Shown piece by piece: positions 1-11,000 of a stretch of DNA of 64,000 nucleotides. The translations under genes were made by a program, and so were the position numbers. Each line of letters opens with the position of its first letter. The first letter of the stretch is position 1. Source of the DNA: Ischnura elegans (taxonomy: Eukaryota > Arthropoda > Insecta > Odonata > Coenagrionidae); contig NC_060259.1 in the NCBI RefSeq assembly GCF_921293095.1, positions 29,705,812 to 29,769,811 on the forward strand, read 5' to 3'. Under the pieces are notes generated by a model that was not told where the DNA came from, searched no databases, and saw nothing but the letters and a program-made list of their open reading frames with translations.

Positions 1-451
1 ATATTGCTAGGTGATAGGGAACGTAATCCAGGATTCATGCCACGGTGAACTGAGAAATTCGATTTATCGTCAACAAAGAGTTCAGTCATCGAGTTCAGAT
101 TTACGAGCAGAGGGCGGCGTTTTGTGCCATCTACGCCTCTCGACCCAAGTGTGCTGTCATTCACGAATGATCGGGCATCGTGTGCTAGCGGTGACGAGCA
201 CCTTTCCGTTCGAGGTTAACCGATCGTGTGCCTAACCTCCAGCATCTTTATGCCGTTATAGCATCGTTTGGATGGCCACTCAGAGTGGAATAGATGTAAT
301 CGGTAGGTACTTGTGCGTGATACCGATCCTCTGTCGGAAATGCGGAAATACACGCTCTGTGCAGAGAGCCTCTGCAAGGGTGTGTGGCACTTGTGATTCA
401 AGGCAACAGTCACAGTGAAGCGAAGGAAAATTGAAATATCTTAAATATCCA
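1..451. other. Unannotated flank
   Basis: No recognisable gene or element. Short open frames on both strands overlap one another and carry no family motif. Confidence 0.4.
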
Positions 452-521
452 TAAATGCATCGTTCATGAAAAGGAGCGGCGATGGTATCAGGAAATAAAT
501 GATAAATAAATGAATGTCGAA
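452..521 (+). repeat. Direct repeat, copy 1
   Basis: About 60-70 bases closely matching 722-790. Both copies share the core GGAGCGGCGATGGTATCAGG followed by an AT-rich AAATAAAT stretch and end in GAATGTCGAAG. The copies lie about 268 bases apart in the same orientation. Nature unknown; it could be a local duplication or two copies of a short mobile repeat. Confidence 0.75.
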
Positions 522-721
522 GGTTTCCCGTGTTTGTCAATTACTAATTGCGGTAGAGAATGCTTATATGAATTGCATATGAGTAACATAGGTTTCTTTT
601 TCTTGAATAGGTATTTTTCTAGATTTGGTTAAGGATGGCAATGAAATATAAATACCTGATGAATTGTCTATTTAGATGCGTGATAACTTCAGTGTAACGA
701 ACAGTAAGGAGTAAGAGTTTT

Positions 722-790
722 TATGCATCATATATGAGAAGGAGCGGCGATGGTATCAGGAAATAAATAATAAATGAAAGAATGTCGAAG
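722..790 (+). repeat. Direct repeat, copy 2
   Basis: Second copy of the repeat at 452-521, with a few substitutions and a small indel in the AT-rich part. The intervening 200 bases show no open frame of note. Confidence 0.75.
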
Positions 791-1117
791 CGCTAGGAGG
801 TATGTGTTAACGAGAGAAATACGTGAGTATGTATGGTAAAAATGAGGGCCTTTGTGAGCTTATCAAAGCTGGATAACTATTGATGGATCCGCGACATTTT
901 TTTCCCTATTGACAAACGGTTTATAGAAGGGAAATACCCTTTGGATGTTAGGTTCTCATTGCTGCTGATCCCTATGGCTTGGAGAGGGAATATGCACTTT
1001 CAAAATTTGACCTCGCTTTATGAATCCTTTCTGCATCTATAAATGGACATTGCAAATACAAAAGGAATCAGGGAGACTCCTCTATCGATTCCTTGCCACT
1101 CCACACTGCCATTGATT

Positions 1118-1280
1118 TCCATACTCGATATTATCAATAACAGACACTTTGCTACTTTATCACCAATATCAAGTATAGAAACTTTTCTGTACTTGATAAT
1201 GGTGTAACAGCCGAAACCGGTCGAAAATGTTCTTAAATATATTGTGGAAGTTACAAAGTGTCTGTTTTTGATAATATGGA
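1118..1280. repeat. Compound inverted repeat (MITE-like foldback)
   Basis: Outer arms 1118-1147 and 1254-1280 pair (TCCATA...ATTATCAA...ACAGACACTTTG on the left, the complement on the right). Inside, CACCAATATCAAGTA near 1161 pairs with TACTTGATAATGGTG near 1191. A GAAACCGGTCG motif lies at 1213-1223, like the one at 2546. No coding capacity. It looks like a small non-autonomous foldback; no target duplication was found. Confidence 0.5.
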
Positions 1281-1299
1281 GCCCTTCCACTGTGAACAA

Positions 1300-3767
1300 G
1301 ATTCAAGTTTCGATGTAATTTCATACTCGAGTACTTCATGCTGTACATTCAAAAGAGATTTTTCTTTCCTTATTCAGCGGGACGAATGATTATGAAGGGA
1401 ACTTGGTTAAAGCATCCCTCTGGTGTAGATATATGTTGGCCAAAATTTCTATTTTTCCAAAGCACAGATTAAATAGGACCTGATGGCCATACACCAGGAT
1501 TTCCACTTATGATCACAGATAAAGATAAATTCAAGATTATTTTGAACTATTTGCTCACAATAATGGCACAATTGTCTTGTCATTTACCATTATTTTTTGA
1601 GTTTGATAATCTTTGGGTAAACATGCATGTAAATTTCAGGCCTAAAGTTTTACTTGCACTTGAAAACTTAACTTTGGGGTGTAGGAACGTATAAATAGCT
1701 TTAATTGAGAGAATAAAAGTCCCCTTCATAATACCTTACATTAACTTTCCTATGTGAATAAGCGCTGTTAACGGTTAAAATCTTTATCCTTTGCTTAATG
1801 TCTTCTCGGAATTTCCACTCGCTTAATTTGTTGTATATCTAAAGTTTCAATAAACGACTCGCACATCGTCGTCAAGCTGAAAGGTGATGATGGCCCTAGG
1901 AAGCCCTGATGACGATGGACGAGAAAAATAGGTGATTTATAACGAATGAAACCGGTGGAAATCCCGAGATGACTTCACGCAATTAATTCGTCCGGAAAGA
2001 ATTACTTCTCATTATCCTTTCCTCAGCTGGCGGAACCAAGCATTTGAACTCAGCTAGAATCTTTACTCTGGCCCAATGGACATAAAATATAGAATATTTA
2101 ATCTCAAAATTTGGCTAAAACTCGTCACTGAAACCGTTTGGGAGGAGCAGAGACCAAAAAAAAGATCGGGAAAAGGTCTTAGTGAATCATTTCGCGGGGG
2201 ATATTTTTGGCCCTAAAAATATAAGAATTTTTCGGAGAGATGTGTAGGCAGCTTTAAATGTTGAAATTAAAAGAGTCAAGTATACATTATGCTTGAATAT
2301 TGTGTAAAATATTATGTTAACCTATCTCGGCCACTTCGTCGATGAGAGGAGTCATAGCGTTAAGAGAGAGCATCATAACCGCTCACCCTATCATATTTGG
2401 TCTATTTTCGCGACCCATTACTTTAATACAACTTGCAATGTCGTCGTCCTGAAATTTTTTAAGCTTACAGAGTTGACATTTTTCAACTTTACCTGTATGA
2501 TTCACTCGTAGCCGGATGAAGTTGTGGTTGTCACATTGAGGTGTCGAAACCGGTTGGTTTAGATGAACGTTGTGAGGAAAATTACAGAGTCGATATTACT
2601 CTCATTATCATTTGCCTGTATTCACAATATAAAATTTTTCCAACTGAAAAGACATTGATCTGATATCTTCAAATTTTAGGTATGGGGCAATAGTCTTGAG
2701 GGTCATTTCTATGAACAGTAAAATTTCAAGATGACTGCATACGTTTTGCAGAAATTCTGGTGAAGCGGAAGTGATGCTCCCTCTTGAGGTATGTGAGAGG
2801 GATGGAGGTTGAGGAGGGAGTCGCATAGGCAGAGTAAGAATGTATGAAAGATACTCCTATTTTGAGATACTATGCGGTTTTTTTAGGGTATCTGGCTGAA
2901 ATGAAATCATTTTCGTATAATGGAATAGGGGAGAGTGGATTTGGGTTTGGGAGAATCTTATCATAAAGAATAATAACTTTTCTGTTTCAAATAATTGCAC
3001 TTATGCTCCTGGTGTCGCCCTGTGACCATAAAAATTCCTCCCAGCAACGGGTATTATCGCACAAGTAGACAAGATCCACGGAAGTGGAAGAATATTACTT
3101 ACTTTTAAATATAGTAATTTTATTCGCTTGTGTAGATTCAAAATGGAAATAAATACGATAGTATCACATATTGTAGTTTCATATCATTATTACTTTCTGA
3201 GTTCCCGTAATTTATCCTCAACCATTGCCTTTTGCACACGCCGCGGCGCGCTGGAATCCCCATATGCTGTTATCATGATGGTTCGAGGAAGACGTTATAG
3301 CATAAAAATAACGTTTAAAAATACTGTTTTAATCTATGATCACTGTATGCTGCCAACTCGTAGTAGGTATTTGGCACGTTTGCCTTGATTGATAGGTAAC
3401 ACCTTAAGAATGATATAAGTCTTTCCGAAAGATGAGCACAATTTTGTTGTAATTCAGTATGCAATAAATCATGGCCCAACGACACAAGGTTCTCAAGAAT
3501 TCGAATTCTTTTTGCAAGACAACGTCAAAAAGGGACGTTTGAAATGGGGAGCGCATTACAGAAGCAATGACAAATCGACATTTTGCAGGACTCAAGACAA
3601 TGGACTGTCCTCCATTCAGTAGTGCTACTTGCAGCGATTACAGAAAAGAAATATGCCCGTATCCTATGGAGAAGTAGGGGTATGGGTTGGAGAGGGTACT
3701 TTAGTTGAAAATAATATCCTTTCCGTAATATTAGGTATTGGTTGGGAATAAAATAATTTTCGTGCAT
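1300..3767. other. AT-rich intergenic or intronic sequence
   Basis: No convincing exon, RNA gene or transposase remnant. A CGGATGAAG...GTGTCGAAACCGG motif near 2513-2553 resembles repeat-associated motifs elsewhere in the window. A small perfect palindrome AAGAATTCGAATTCTT lies near 3494. Confidence 0.4.
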
Positions 3768-3780
3768 ATTTGGATTAATC
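3768..3780 (+). repeat. LINE target-site duplication, left copy
   Basis: ATTTGGATTAATC here is repeated exactly at 11109-11121, immediately outside the two ends of the LINE. A 13-base duplication is typical of target-primed reverse transcription. With an intact reading frame it points to a full-length and fairly recent insertion. Confidence 0.88.
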
Positions 3781-3966
3781 CTTTCCCTTGGGCTACAACC
3801 TTGTCGCGGTGGAAAGGCTTGCGCGTTCCTATGACCCCTAGAGCTGCACTGGCGGGATTAATTCTAAATTATTCCCGGTAGGGCCACCCATGCCAGATAG
3901 GTCGAAGGGTAGGAGCCAGACGAAAGGTAGTCCACGTGATGGTGTCACGTAAAAAACACTGTTGGA

Positions 3967-4078
3967 ATGGAAGTGGGAAACCCTACCAACTATCTCTTCC
4001 CTGAACACATGGAGTACAACCAAATGAGCCTCGGAATCTCATCGCCCGGGACCCGTCCGCAAAGGGCGGGTGTCGGGC
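3967..4078 (+). CDS. LINE ORF, N-terminal part, cut off by the P-type insertion
   Basis: The frame opens at ATG 3967; the nearest upstream in-frame stop is TGA at 3937. It encodes 37 residues (MEVGNPTNYLF... to ...QRAGVG) before reaching the left end of the inserted transposon at 4079. Joined across one copy of the 7-base duplication (GTC GGG C, then 8085 onward), it continues in the same phase into the endonuclease/RT frame ending at 11089. That gives an ancestral protein of about 1038 aa. Beyond 4078 the frame runs on into transposon sequence to 4185, which is an artefact. Confidence 0.75.
4072..4078 (+). repeat. P-type element target-site duplication, left copy
   Basis: GTCGGGC, repeated exactly at 8078-8084. 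It is GC-rich and resembles the GC-rich palindromic target preference reported for Drosophila P elements. P-superfamily elements usually duplicate 8 bases; here 7 match exactly. Confidence 0.85.
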
Positions 4079-4104
4079 CAACGCCACCTAGACTAAGGCC
4101 TGAG
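4079..4104 (+). repeat. Left terminal inverted repeat of the P-type element
   Basis: 26 bases, the perfect reverse complement of 8052-8077, beginning CA as in the Drosophila P element. This is the transposase 3' end of the element. Confidence 0.92.
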
Positions 4105-4113
4105 GACTCGCGC

Positions 4114-4123
4114 GTGACGTCAC
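4114..4123. repeat. Subterminal palindrome GTGACGTCAC (left end)
   Basis: Perfect palindrome about 36 bases in from the left terminus. A matching GTGACGTCA lies about 48 bases in from the right terminus (8022-8030). Paired subterminal motifs could be transposase binding sites. TGACGTCA is also the CREB/ATF site, so a promoter role is another reading for the right-hand copy. Confidence 0.6.
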
Positions 4124-4653
4124 AACCCGAAGGCCACCCGGCCGATTGTGAACCATTCATCGTGCTGAAAGCTCGTCTCTTGTAAACGTACGGGAATTAT
4201 CTATTTCGTCCAACTCCGAAAATCAAAGGATGAATATAACTAGTGCAGCCGCGTATTTATCATAGCCATTAAATTCGCGTCTATGCAAACCATGACCCAC
4301 TCAATGAAACTTTACCGTAAATGCATATTTTTCACTTTTAAACAAACCGTAGAAAGCCGAACTTTTTATGAAATATCAGAACTCATTAATCGGATTCGTC
4401 AGATAGTAGAAAGACTTCATATAAATTCCTTCACAATCGGAAAGCTTTTGAGAAATATTAAAGACCCTTGGAAGAATTTCAACAGGAACCAGCCAAATTT
4501 CACTTACCATTGTTAATTCTTGTGTTGATTCGAGGTTCTCAAAGAAAAACAATGCGAACGTGCGATTAAATAAGACACCATGATCAAATAAAAAACTGTA
4601 ATAAATAATCAAGAATACAAATTCATTATCTCGCTATATTTATTGATGCTGAA
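4124..4653 (-). other. 3' non-coding part of the P-type element
   Basis: Lies between the left terminal region and the transposase stop codon. It is AT-rich with only short unsupported frames. It holds the transposase polyadenylation signal at its right edge. Confidence 0.6.
4639..4644 (-). terminator. AATAAA polyadenylation signal of the transposase gene
   Basis: AATAAA read on the minus strand, about 10 bases downstream of the TGA stop at 4656-4654. It is the first such signal after the stop. Confidence 0.5.
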
Positions 4654-7600
4654 TCACTTCACAAATTTCAATACCTTTCTTGCATTACTAACACGACAGC
4701 ATTCGTCATTCTTTCTACAACTGTAATTTTTTAAAAAGATGTTGGCACAAACATATACAATTTTCTTGATTGCATTATTCATTTGGTGCCCATTATCACA
4801 GATATTGTCATTTAGGTAGTCATTTAGAATCAACGCATTCATGCTGACACTGTGTAAAACATTCCTCTGACTGACTTCTTTTAGAAATGCTTCTTCTAAA
4901 TCACTGCTGATTATTTTATTCATCGCAACATATACATGGACAACAGCGTTTACAGCAACTTCCTGAGGCACAAAAAGACCACCTCGACTAAGGCACTTCA
5001 CCAAATTATCACTGTCTACCTCTTCTAACATTCCTTCTTTCACTAACATTTTTTTGCAAAATGGGCAATTAATCAATTTTAAGTATGATCTCACACAATA
5101 CCCAGCTATGTATGTTAACACAGGTAGAGCATTGCTTACATTCTTTATATCGTCCGACTCCACTGATATATTGTAGTGTAAAAACGAATCAACTGAGTGT
5201 TTTGGCTCAAGTAAATCATCAACATCATCATCATTTACACTGTCCACCAATATATTTTTGAATAATTGAGATTTAAGCTTCAGAGGTAAGTAGTTTTGAA
5301 GCCTTAATTTGGTCTCTGATTCGTACAACTGCCTGATAGAAATGTGATAGTTAGAGCCAGCAAGCCGCCTGTAGAGACCAAATCGCTCTTCAAGGCAGTC
5401 GGTTTGTACTTTGCCAGGCAACATAAACTCCATCCCTAACTCCACCGTACAATAGGATGCCATTTCACAGAGGGCATGTGCGGTATGCATGAAGGCGGAA
5501 TGGGTTTCTTTTGACAACCCACCCTTGGTACCATCCCACCTCTGCACCCAATCGAACACTTTTTCTAATACCTTTTTCCCTACAGAATCCAAAGCCATAG
5601 GTGTTTGCAAGGGGTCTTTTAATCTAATCCCTTTCCTGGGAGTCTTTACATTAACCACCTTCCACCAATCTGAAATTATTTGAACAAATTCAGCAGTTTC
5701 ATTATGATGCTTCAAATTTTTATCTTTCCCCAAAGTCTTAAGGGCAGTTACCACATAGTCATTAAACACTTGCAACGCCAGCTTCACATTCTGTCTCTCT
5801 ATGTTTGAAGGGTAGAGTGCTTTCAAGGTGAGTGGATGCCCAAACCTAACAATCTCACCACACTCAATAAAATAAAGTTCCCTGATAGTCTGAAAGGACG
5901 CAGTCAATTTTGGTGCACTGTCATCATTCAAATCAGGGAATAAGAATGACTGCCCATTACTCTGATTTAACCAATTGTTTCTAACACATTTGATTAAGTG
6001 AACGGAGTCAAATACAAAAAAGAGGGGCCGTGTTATATCGCAAGGATGTGGATACACAATGCTTAGTTTCTCTGGTTCTGTGAACATTGAAACTGCTTTC
6101 CTATTAATAGCATTGTTATCTGAGACAATGCTCACCACTCTGTATCCAATACTCTCCAATGTGATGATTATTTTTTTTGTTACATCATGTAATTCCCTAG
6201 CAGAAAAATTACATACTGGAAGTATGTGAACCACCTCTTTGAATGGTGACATTAAACTTGAAATCATGAAAACGTGTGCAGTTTTGGCAACTGAGGAAGA
6301 GTTATGACTAAAGCCAACTACATTACCCCCTTTGTAATCAACGTATGTCTTCAAATGAATTTCATCCATCATGAGGATGACATTTCTTTCATGGCATTTA
6401 AGTTTGGGAAAGACAATTTTGGCATATGTAAGTGAGTTACATAAATCTGCTACTGGGCTTAAATTTTGACTAGAACACACTTGACGAATGGTTGTGGGAT
6501 GTGGAATAGAGAACATTCCTGAATTCCTAGCAAATTTATAGGCATGAGGAGAAATTGTAAACAATATACAAGAAAAAACTAAAGTCTCACTTCTATAACG
6601 ATAGGTAAACTTGTTCATCATCATAAGCTTCAGTTGTTCAGTGATAAAGTTAACTTTCACTCCTACTTCATCATCTGCTGCCATAACATCTAAAATAGAC
6701 AAAATGACCTCTAAGTTAAGGCACATTTCTGACTTTTCAACCTTGGGTCTATTCCCCATCAAAACATTTAGCCCATCCAAAATTTCTTTCAGTACATTCA
6801 TATCATTAACATACATGGGAAACTTATATTTACCAACTGTTTTCAAGGAAACAGTGCCTAAAAAGCTTCTGACTTCAAAATTATTTCCCACCAAAACACT
6901 CGCCCTAATTTCTGGAAAAGGATTGGTTGTGATATAGCAGAGAAGCAATTCATCACCTCTCTTGACAATGGAAAAATTACCCAACCAGTCACATTCTCCC
7001 AATTTGTTATGAAGTTCACATGAATCCTTGAACTTCACCTTTTCCTCGGAGAGCCTTCTCTCTTCTTCACTCTCTTTAATGCACCTCTCCAGGTGCTTCA
7101 TCTCCAATCTCAGTCGCTTCGTTTCGGGTTCCTCACGTGATGATGAAGCCGAACTTAAGTAAGACGGGCAGCCAAGGAAAACAGAAGGTACTGCACCAGC
7201 TTTCAGTCTGGGTGTTGGCAATTTCACTGTAATTACCTTGCCAGTCTTCTCATCAAAGGCGGATGTTTGTGAGTAAACATCATGAGCCAGGAAATGCTTA
7301 ATGCATACCTAAAGTACAAGGGAAAATAGTATTGTATGATTACAGTGTACACATACAGAACCTCCATAAACTAAAAACTAGGCGCCATTATGAGAGCCTT
7401 CTACAAACATTAGCATTAAGTTATTTCCGCGAAAAACTAAATACTACAATATTTCAGAAATATATCTCGTAATTGCCTGGTTACACAAGATGAATGAAAA
7501 CATAAGAGATAACGTACAAGTGCACGTTCCAAAAAATAACAACAACCTGCACGAATGCATTGATTATGGATGGCCATAAAATAGTATCGGTTCAACTTTC

Positions 7601-7837
7601 GTCCAAAACCTCGTATATTAACTCGTAAATATTAATTAATTGTACAACCAGGCATTAAGATTGTTCATACCCTTGCCAACTTACCCTAGAATATGCCGTA
7701 GGAATGAAATTCTCCCTCGGAATTCTCCTAATCCATTTCTTCTTCAGCTCGTCGTCTTCCGGGAAACGAAAAACGGAAACCTTCTCACCACCCGCATAAT
7801 TGCCTCGGCAGTGAGGTACACAGCACTTATTCACCAT
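4654..7837 (-). CDS. THAP-domain P-element-like transposase (THAP9-like), two exons
   Basis: Spliced as 7837-7685 plus 7308-4654, giving about 935 aa (Drosophila P transposase is about 750, human THAP9 about 900). Start is the first in-frame ATG, reading MVNKCCVPHC. The THAP zinc finger has its first two cysteines in exon 1 (C-x-P-H-C) and its last Cys-x2-His (VCIKHF) at the start of exon 2, ending in an AVPSVF box. A Lys/Glu-rich likely coiled coil follows (about residues 110-150), then an RNase H-like catalytic domain. Candidate acidic residues are D366 (MMDEIH), D448 (SDNNAIN) and D688 with E691/E692 (QTDCLEERFG). FDSVHLIKCVRNNW near 485 matches the DxxHLxKxxRN signature in the insertion domain, and a YIAGYCVRSYL...CPFC block lies near the C-terminus. 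It would bind the element ends and catalyse cut-and-paste movement in the nucleus. No internal stop was found. Position numbers are mine; catalytic assignments are by analogy. Confidence 0.92.
7309..7684 (-). other. Intron of the transposase gene
   Basis: 376 bases with a GTAAGT donor at 7684-7679 and a TTTAG acceptor ending at 7309. It is phase 0 (exon 1 ends AGG, exon 2 starts GTA TGC). Exon 2's frame hits a TAG exactly at the acceptor, so splicing is needed to complete the THAP domain. Removing it restores a standard PTxYSRVCxxHF string. Confidence 0.88.
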
Positions 7838-8051
7838 TATCCGCTTATCCACTCGTTCACTTCAAATTTTTTAATTAAAATCACCGAAATCCGCGCAAAA
7901 CTTCACTAATACAAGCAGGCATGCACGCAGGATACACGTTTTAAATGTACTTTTCACGTTATTTATTATTAGGTCTCCCTAGCAACGAGAGAGTTGCCCG
8001 ACTTCGCTAGGCCTCCGCCTCGTGACGTCAGAGAATTTCAAGCCTTCAGCA
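7838..8051 (-). promoter_or_regulatory. 5' region of the transposase gene (likely promoter)
   Basis: Non-coding stretch between the right terminal repeat and the transposase ATG. It contains the TGACGTCA palindrome at 8022-8030 and AT-rich AATAAATA-type sequence near 7965. No clear TATA box was fixed, so its promoter role is inferred from position only. Confidence 0.4.
8022..8030. repeat. Subterminal palindrome GTGACGTCA (right end)
   Basis: Counterpart of 4114-4123, about 48 bases inside the right terminus. Confidence 0.6.
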
Positions 8052-8077
8052 CTCAGGCCTTAGTCTAGGTGGCGTTG
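8052..8077 (-). repeat. Right terminal inverted repeat of the P-type element
   Basis: Perfect 26-base inverted match to 4079-4104. It ends ...GGTGGCGTTG and is followed at once by the GTCGGGC duplication. Confidence 0.92.
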
Positions 8078-8084
8078 GTCGGGC
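8078..8084 (+). repeat. P-type element target-site duplication, right copy
   Basis: GTCGGGC, identical to 4072-4078. These bases also supply Val-Gly and the first base of the next codon in the LINE frame. Confidence 0.85.
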
Positions 8085-11000
8085 ACGGCAACGAGGTCGG
8101 CAAGGTCCTCGGGGTCGCCAACATGCGAAATCCTTGCACAGACTTATCATCATCACCATCAGCAGCAGCAGCAGCAATGAAAAAAGAAGAAAAGAAGACC
8201 AAGAAGATGGAGAAGAAGAAGTCGGCTGTAAATGTAGGGACGTGGAATGTGAGGACTATGATGAGGGCGGGGAAATTAGAAAATATCAAAAGGGAAATGG
8301 ATAAAGGGAGGATATACATCTTAGGATTATGCGAGGTGAGGTGGAGGGATGGGGGGGACTATTGGAGTGATGGGTATAGGGTTTTATATAGTGGAGGGGA
8401 AGAAAGCCAGCCAAAGGGGGTAGCTTTAGTACTAAACGGGAAGATGGGTAAGCGTGTGGTAGGTATAGACCAGGTAAGCGATAGGATTCTGGTGGTAGAA
8501 ATTGAGGCGCGGCCCACTAACCTTGTGGTGGTCCAAGTTTACATGCCCACAAGCAATCATAGGGAGGAAGAAGTAGATGAGGTGTATGAACAGCTCGAGG
8601 AAATAATTAGAGACACACCGGGTACGAAAAATCTAGTAGTAATGGGGGACTGGAACGCCTCAGTCGGGGAAGGCAGGGATGGAAACGAAATAGGAGATTT
8701 TGGTCTAGGAAAACGGAACGACAGGGGAGAGAAAGCAGCAGAATTTTGTAGGAGAAACAAATTATTCATCACAAATACGTGGTTCAATCATCATAAAGGG
8801 CGAAGGTACACGTGGAAAAGTCCAGGGGATGCGGGGAGATATCAAATAGACTACATTATGGTAAGACAGAGGTTTAGGAATAGTGTGAAAAACTCGCGCA
8901 GCTTTTTTGCAGCGGATGCGGATTCGGACCACAATCTAGTGCTCATGAAATGCAACGTAAGATTCAAAAGACTTATAAGAGTGAGGAAGACGAAGAAATG
9001 GAACGTAGAAGCCCTGAAAGGGAGCATGAGGAGAGAATATCAGGAACTAGTGGACATTAGTATGCGGGACATTGACAGCACCAAGACTGTCGAGGAAAGA
9101 TGGGATAATATTAAAACGGGAATAGTCAAAGCGGCGGAGAAGTCAATTGGCTACGTGGACAGTAGAAGGATAAAGAAGCCGTGGATAACGGAGGCAAAGG
9201 TAAAAGAAATGGAGGAGAGAAGGAAGTGGAAGAACGTGGACACAGAACAGGGCAAAAGAATGTATAGGGAATTGAATAATCGATTACGACGTGAAACTAA
9301 GAGGGCAAGGGAGGCTTGGTGGAAAACACAATGTGAAGAAATGGAAAAGTTCCAGAAGGATGGAGAAGTAGCGTTGTACGCCAAAGTTAAGTCGCTATCG
9401 GGCGGCAAAAGAGGACCAACCATGTCTAAAATTAAGGCTAAGGATGGGAGGATGCTAACCGAGCGAGCAGAGGTACAGGGTAGGTTGAAGGAATACGTGG
9501 AGGACCTGTATGACGGAATGAACAGACCAGAGAGATTGACTCTAGAGGAGGAAAGTGCAGTGGAGGAGGACAATCTTGGGCCGGGGATATTAGATTCGGA
9601 AATAGAGAGAGCACTTCGTGATATGAAGGCTAGGAAAGCAGTGGGCGTGGACAATATCCCGTGTGAGCTTCTGAAGAATCTAGGGAAGGAAGGTAAGAAT
9701 AGGTTTTTCGAACTAGTGCGCAGGATCTACGAGGAGGGATGTTGGCCGGAAGATTTCGTGAAGACGGTTTTAATTCCGCTTCCGAAGAAGAAGAAAGCTG
9801 TGGAATGCGGAGATTATAGGACTATCAGCCTAATATCGCATGCGGCGAAAGTAGTACTGAGGATATTGAACAGACGAATGGAGGCGAGGGCAAACGAATA
9901 TTTGGGCGAAGATCAGTTTGGTTTCAGAAAAGGGAAGTCAACTCGTGATGCAATAGCAATAATGAGGTCCCTCGTGGAGAGGAGGCTAGAATATGACCAG
10001 GACGTATATGCGTGTTTCGTGGATTTTGAGAAAGCGTTTGATAGGGTGAACTGGGTGAAGCTAATGGATATTCTCAAGAGAATGGGTGTAGATTGGAGGG
10101 ATAGACGACTGATTCGTAATCTGTATATGGCCCAGACTGCGCAAGTGAGGATAGCGGACGGAGAATCTGGGTGGGCAAGCATTGGCCGAGGTGTGAGGCA
10201 AGGCTGTCTTCTATCGCCGCTGCTCTTTAACGTGTACGCTGAAGAGATGGTAAGGGAAGCGTGGGATGAGTTAGAAGCTGGGATAAAAGTGGGAGGAATG
10301 ATGTTCAAATCAGTGAGATTCGCGGATGACCAAGTGTTGATCAGCCAGTCAGCGAGGGGGCTTCAGGCTCTAGTGGATGCGTTATACGAACGTTGCGAGG
10401 AGTATGGGATGAGGATTAATCACAAGAAAACTAAGGTTATGCGGTTTTGTAAAGCATCACGAGCGAGGAATGTGAGACTCAAGATAAAGGTGGGTGGTGA
10501 AAAACTTGAGCAGGTTGAGCAATTCAACTATTTAGGCAGTACGTTAGAGGAAAACGGATACAGTAGTAAGGACATCAGGAAGAGAATAGCATTAGCGAAG
10601 GAGGCGTTCATGAACAGGAAGGAGCTTCTGAGAGGATCGTTGTGTAAGAGTTTAAAGAAAAGGCTGGTGAAGAGTTTGATTTGGAGTGTAGCTCTCTACG
10701 GTGCGGAAACGTGGACATTGAGGAAAGAAGACGAGAGAAGATTGGAGGCATTTGAGATGTGGGTATGGAGAAGAATGGAGAGGGTGAAATGGACGGAGAG
10801 GAAAAGGAACGACGAAGTGCTGGATATGGTTGGCGAGGAGAGGCAGCTTTTAGATGAGATACGCAGGAGACAGAAGGTATGGATGGAGTTAGTGCTTAGT
10901 GGTGAGGGGATGCTGAAAATGGTGTTGGAGGTTAGAATGTTAGGGAAACGAGGGAAGGGAAGGAAAAGAATAGGTTTTTTAGATAGATTGAAAGAGAGTA

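Larger units (their letters stand above)
4079..8077 (-). mobile_element. P-superfamily DNA transposon, apparently intact
   Basis: A 3,999-base element with perfect 26-base terminal inverted repeats (4079-4104 and 8052-8077, starting CAACGCCACCTAGACTAAGG) and a 7-base direct duplication. A subterminal TGACGTCA palindrome lies inside each end. It carries a two-exon transposase gene on the minus strand with an N-terminal THAP domain, so the transposase 5' end is at the right-hand terminus. It sits inside the LINE ORF after codon 37. No stop or frameshift was seen in the transposase. The perfect ends and duplication suggest recent movement, and the copy may be autonomous. Assignment to the P/THAP9 group rests on the protein motifs. 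Confidence 0.92.

Noticed and set aside
3967..4185. A 72-codon frame as an independent gene
   Set aside because: Its first 37 codons are the N-terminus of the LINE ORF; the rest is transposon end sequence read through by chance.
6611..6937. Plus-strand 108-codon frame in the transposase gene
   Set aside because: Antisense shadow of the transposase coding sequence.
8069..8077. Start of the LINE ORF at 8069
   Set aside because: These codons lie inside the right terminal repeat of the P-type element. The true upstream part of the frame is at 3967-4078.
9151..10308. Minus-strand frames of 131-167 codons within the LINE
   Set aside because: Shadows of the endonuclease/RT frame with Ser/Leu-rich composition and no domain.
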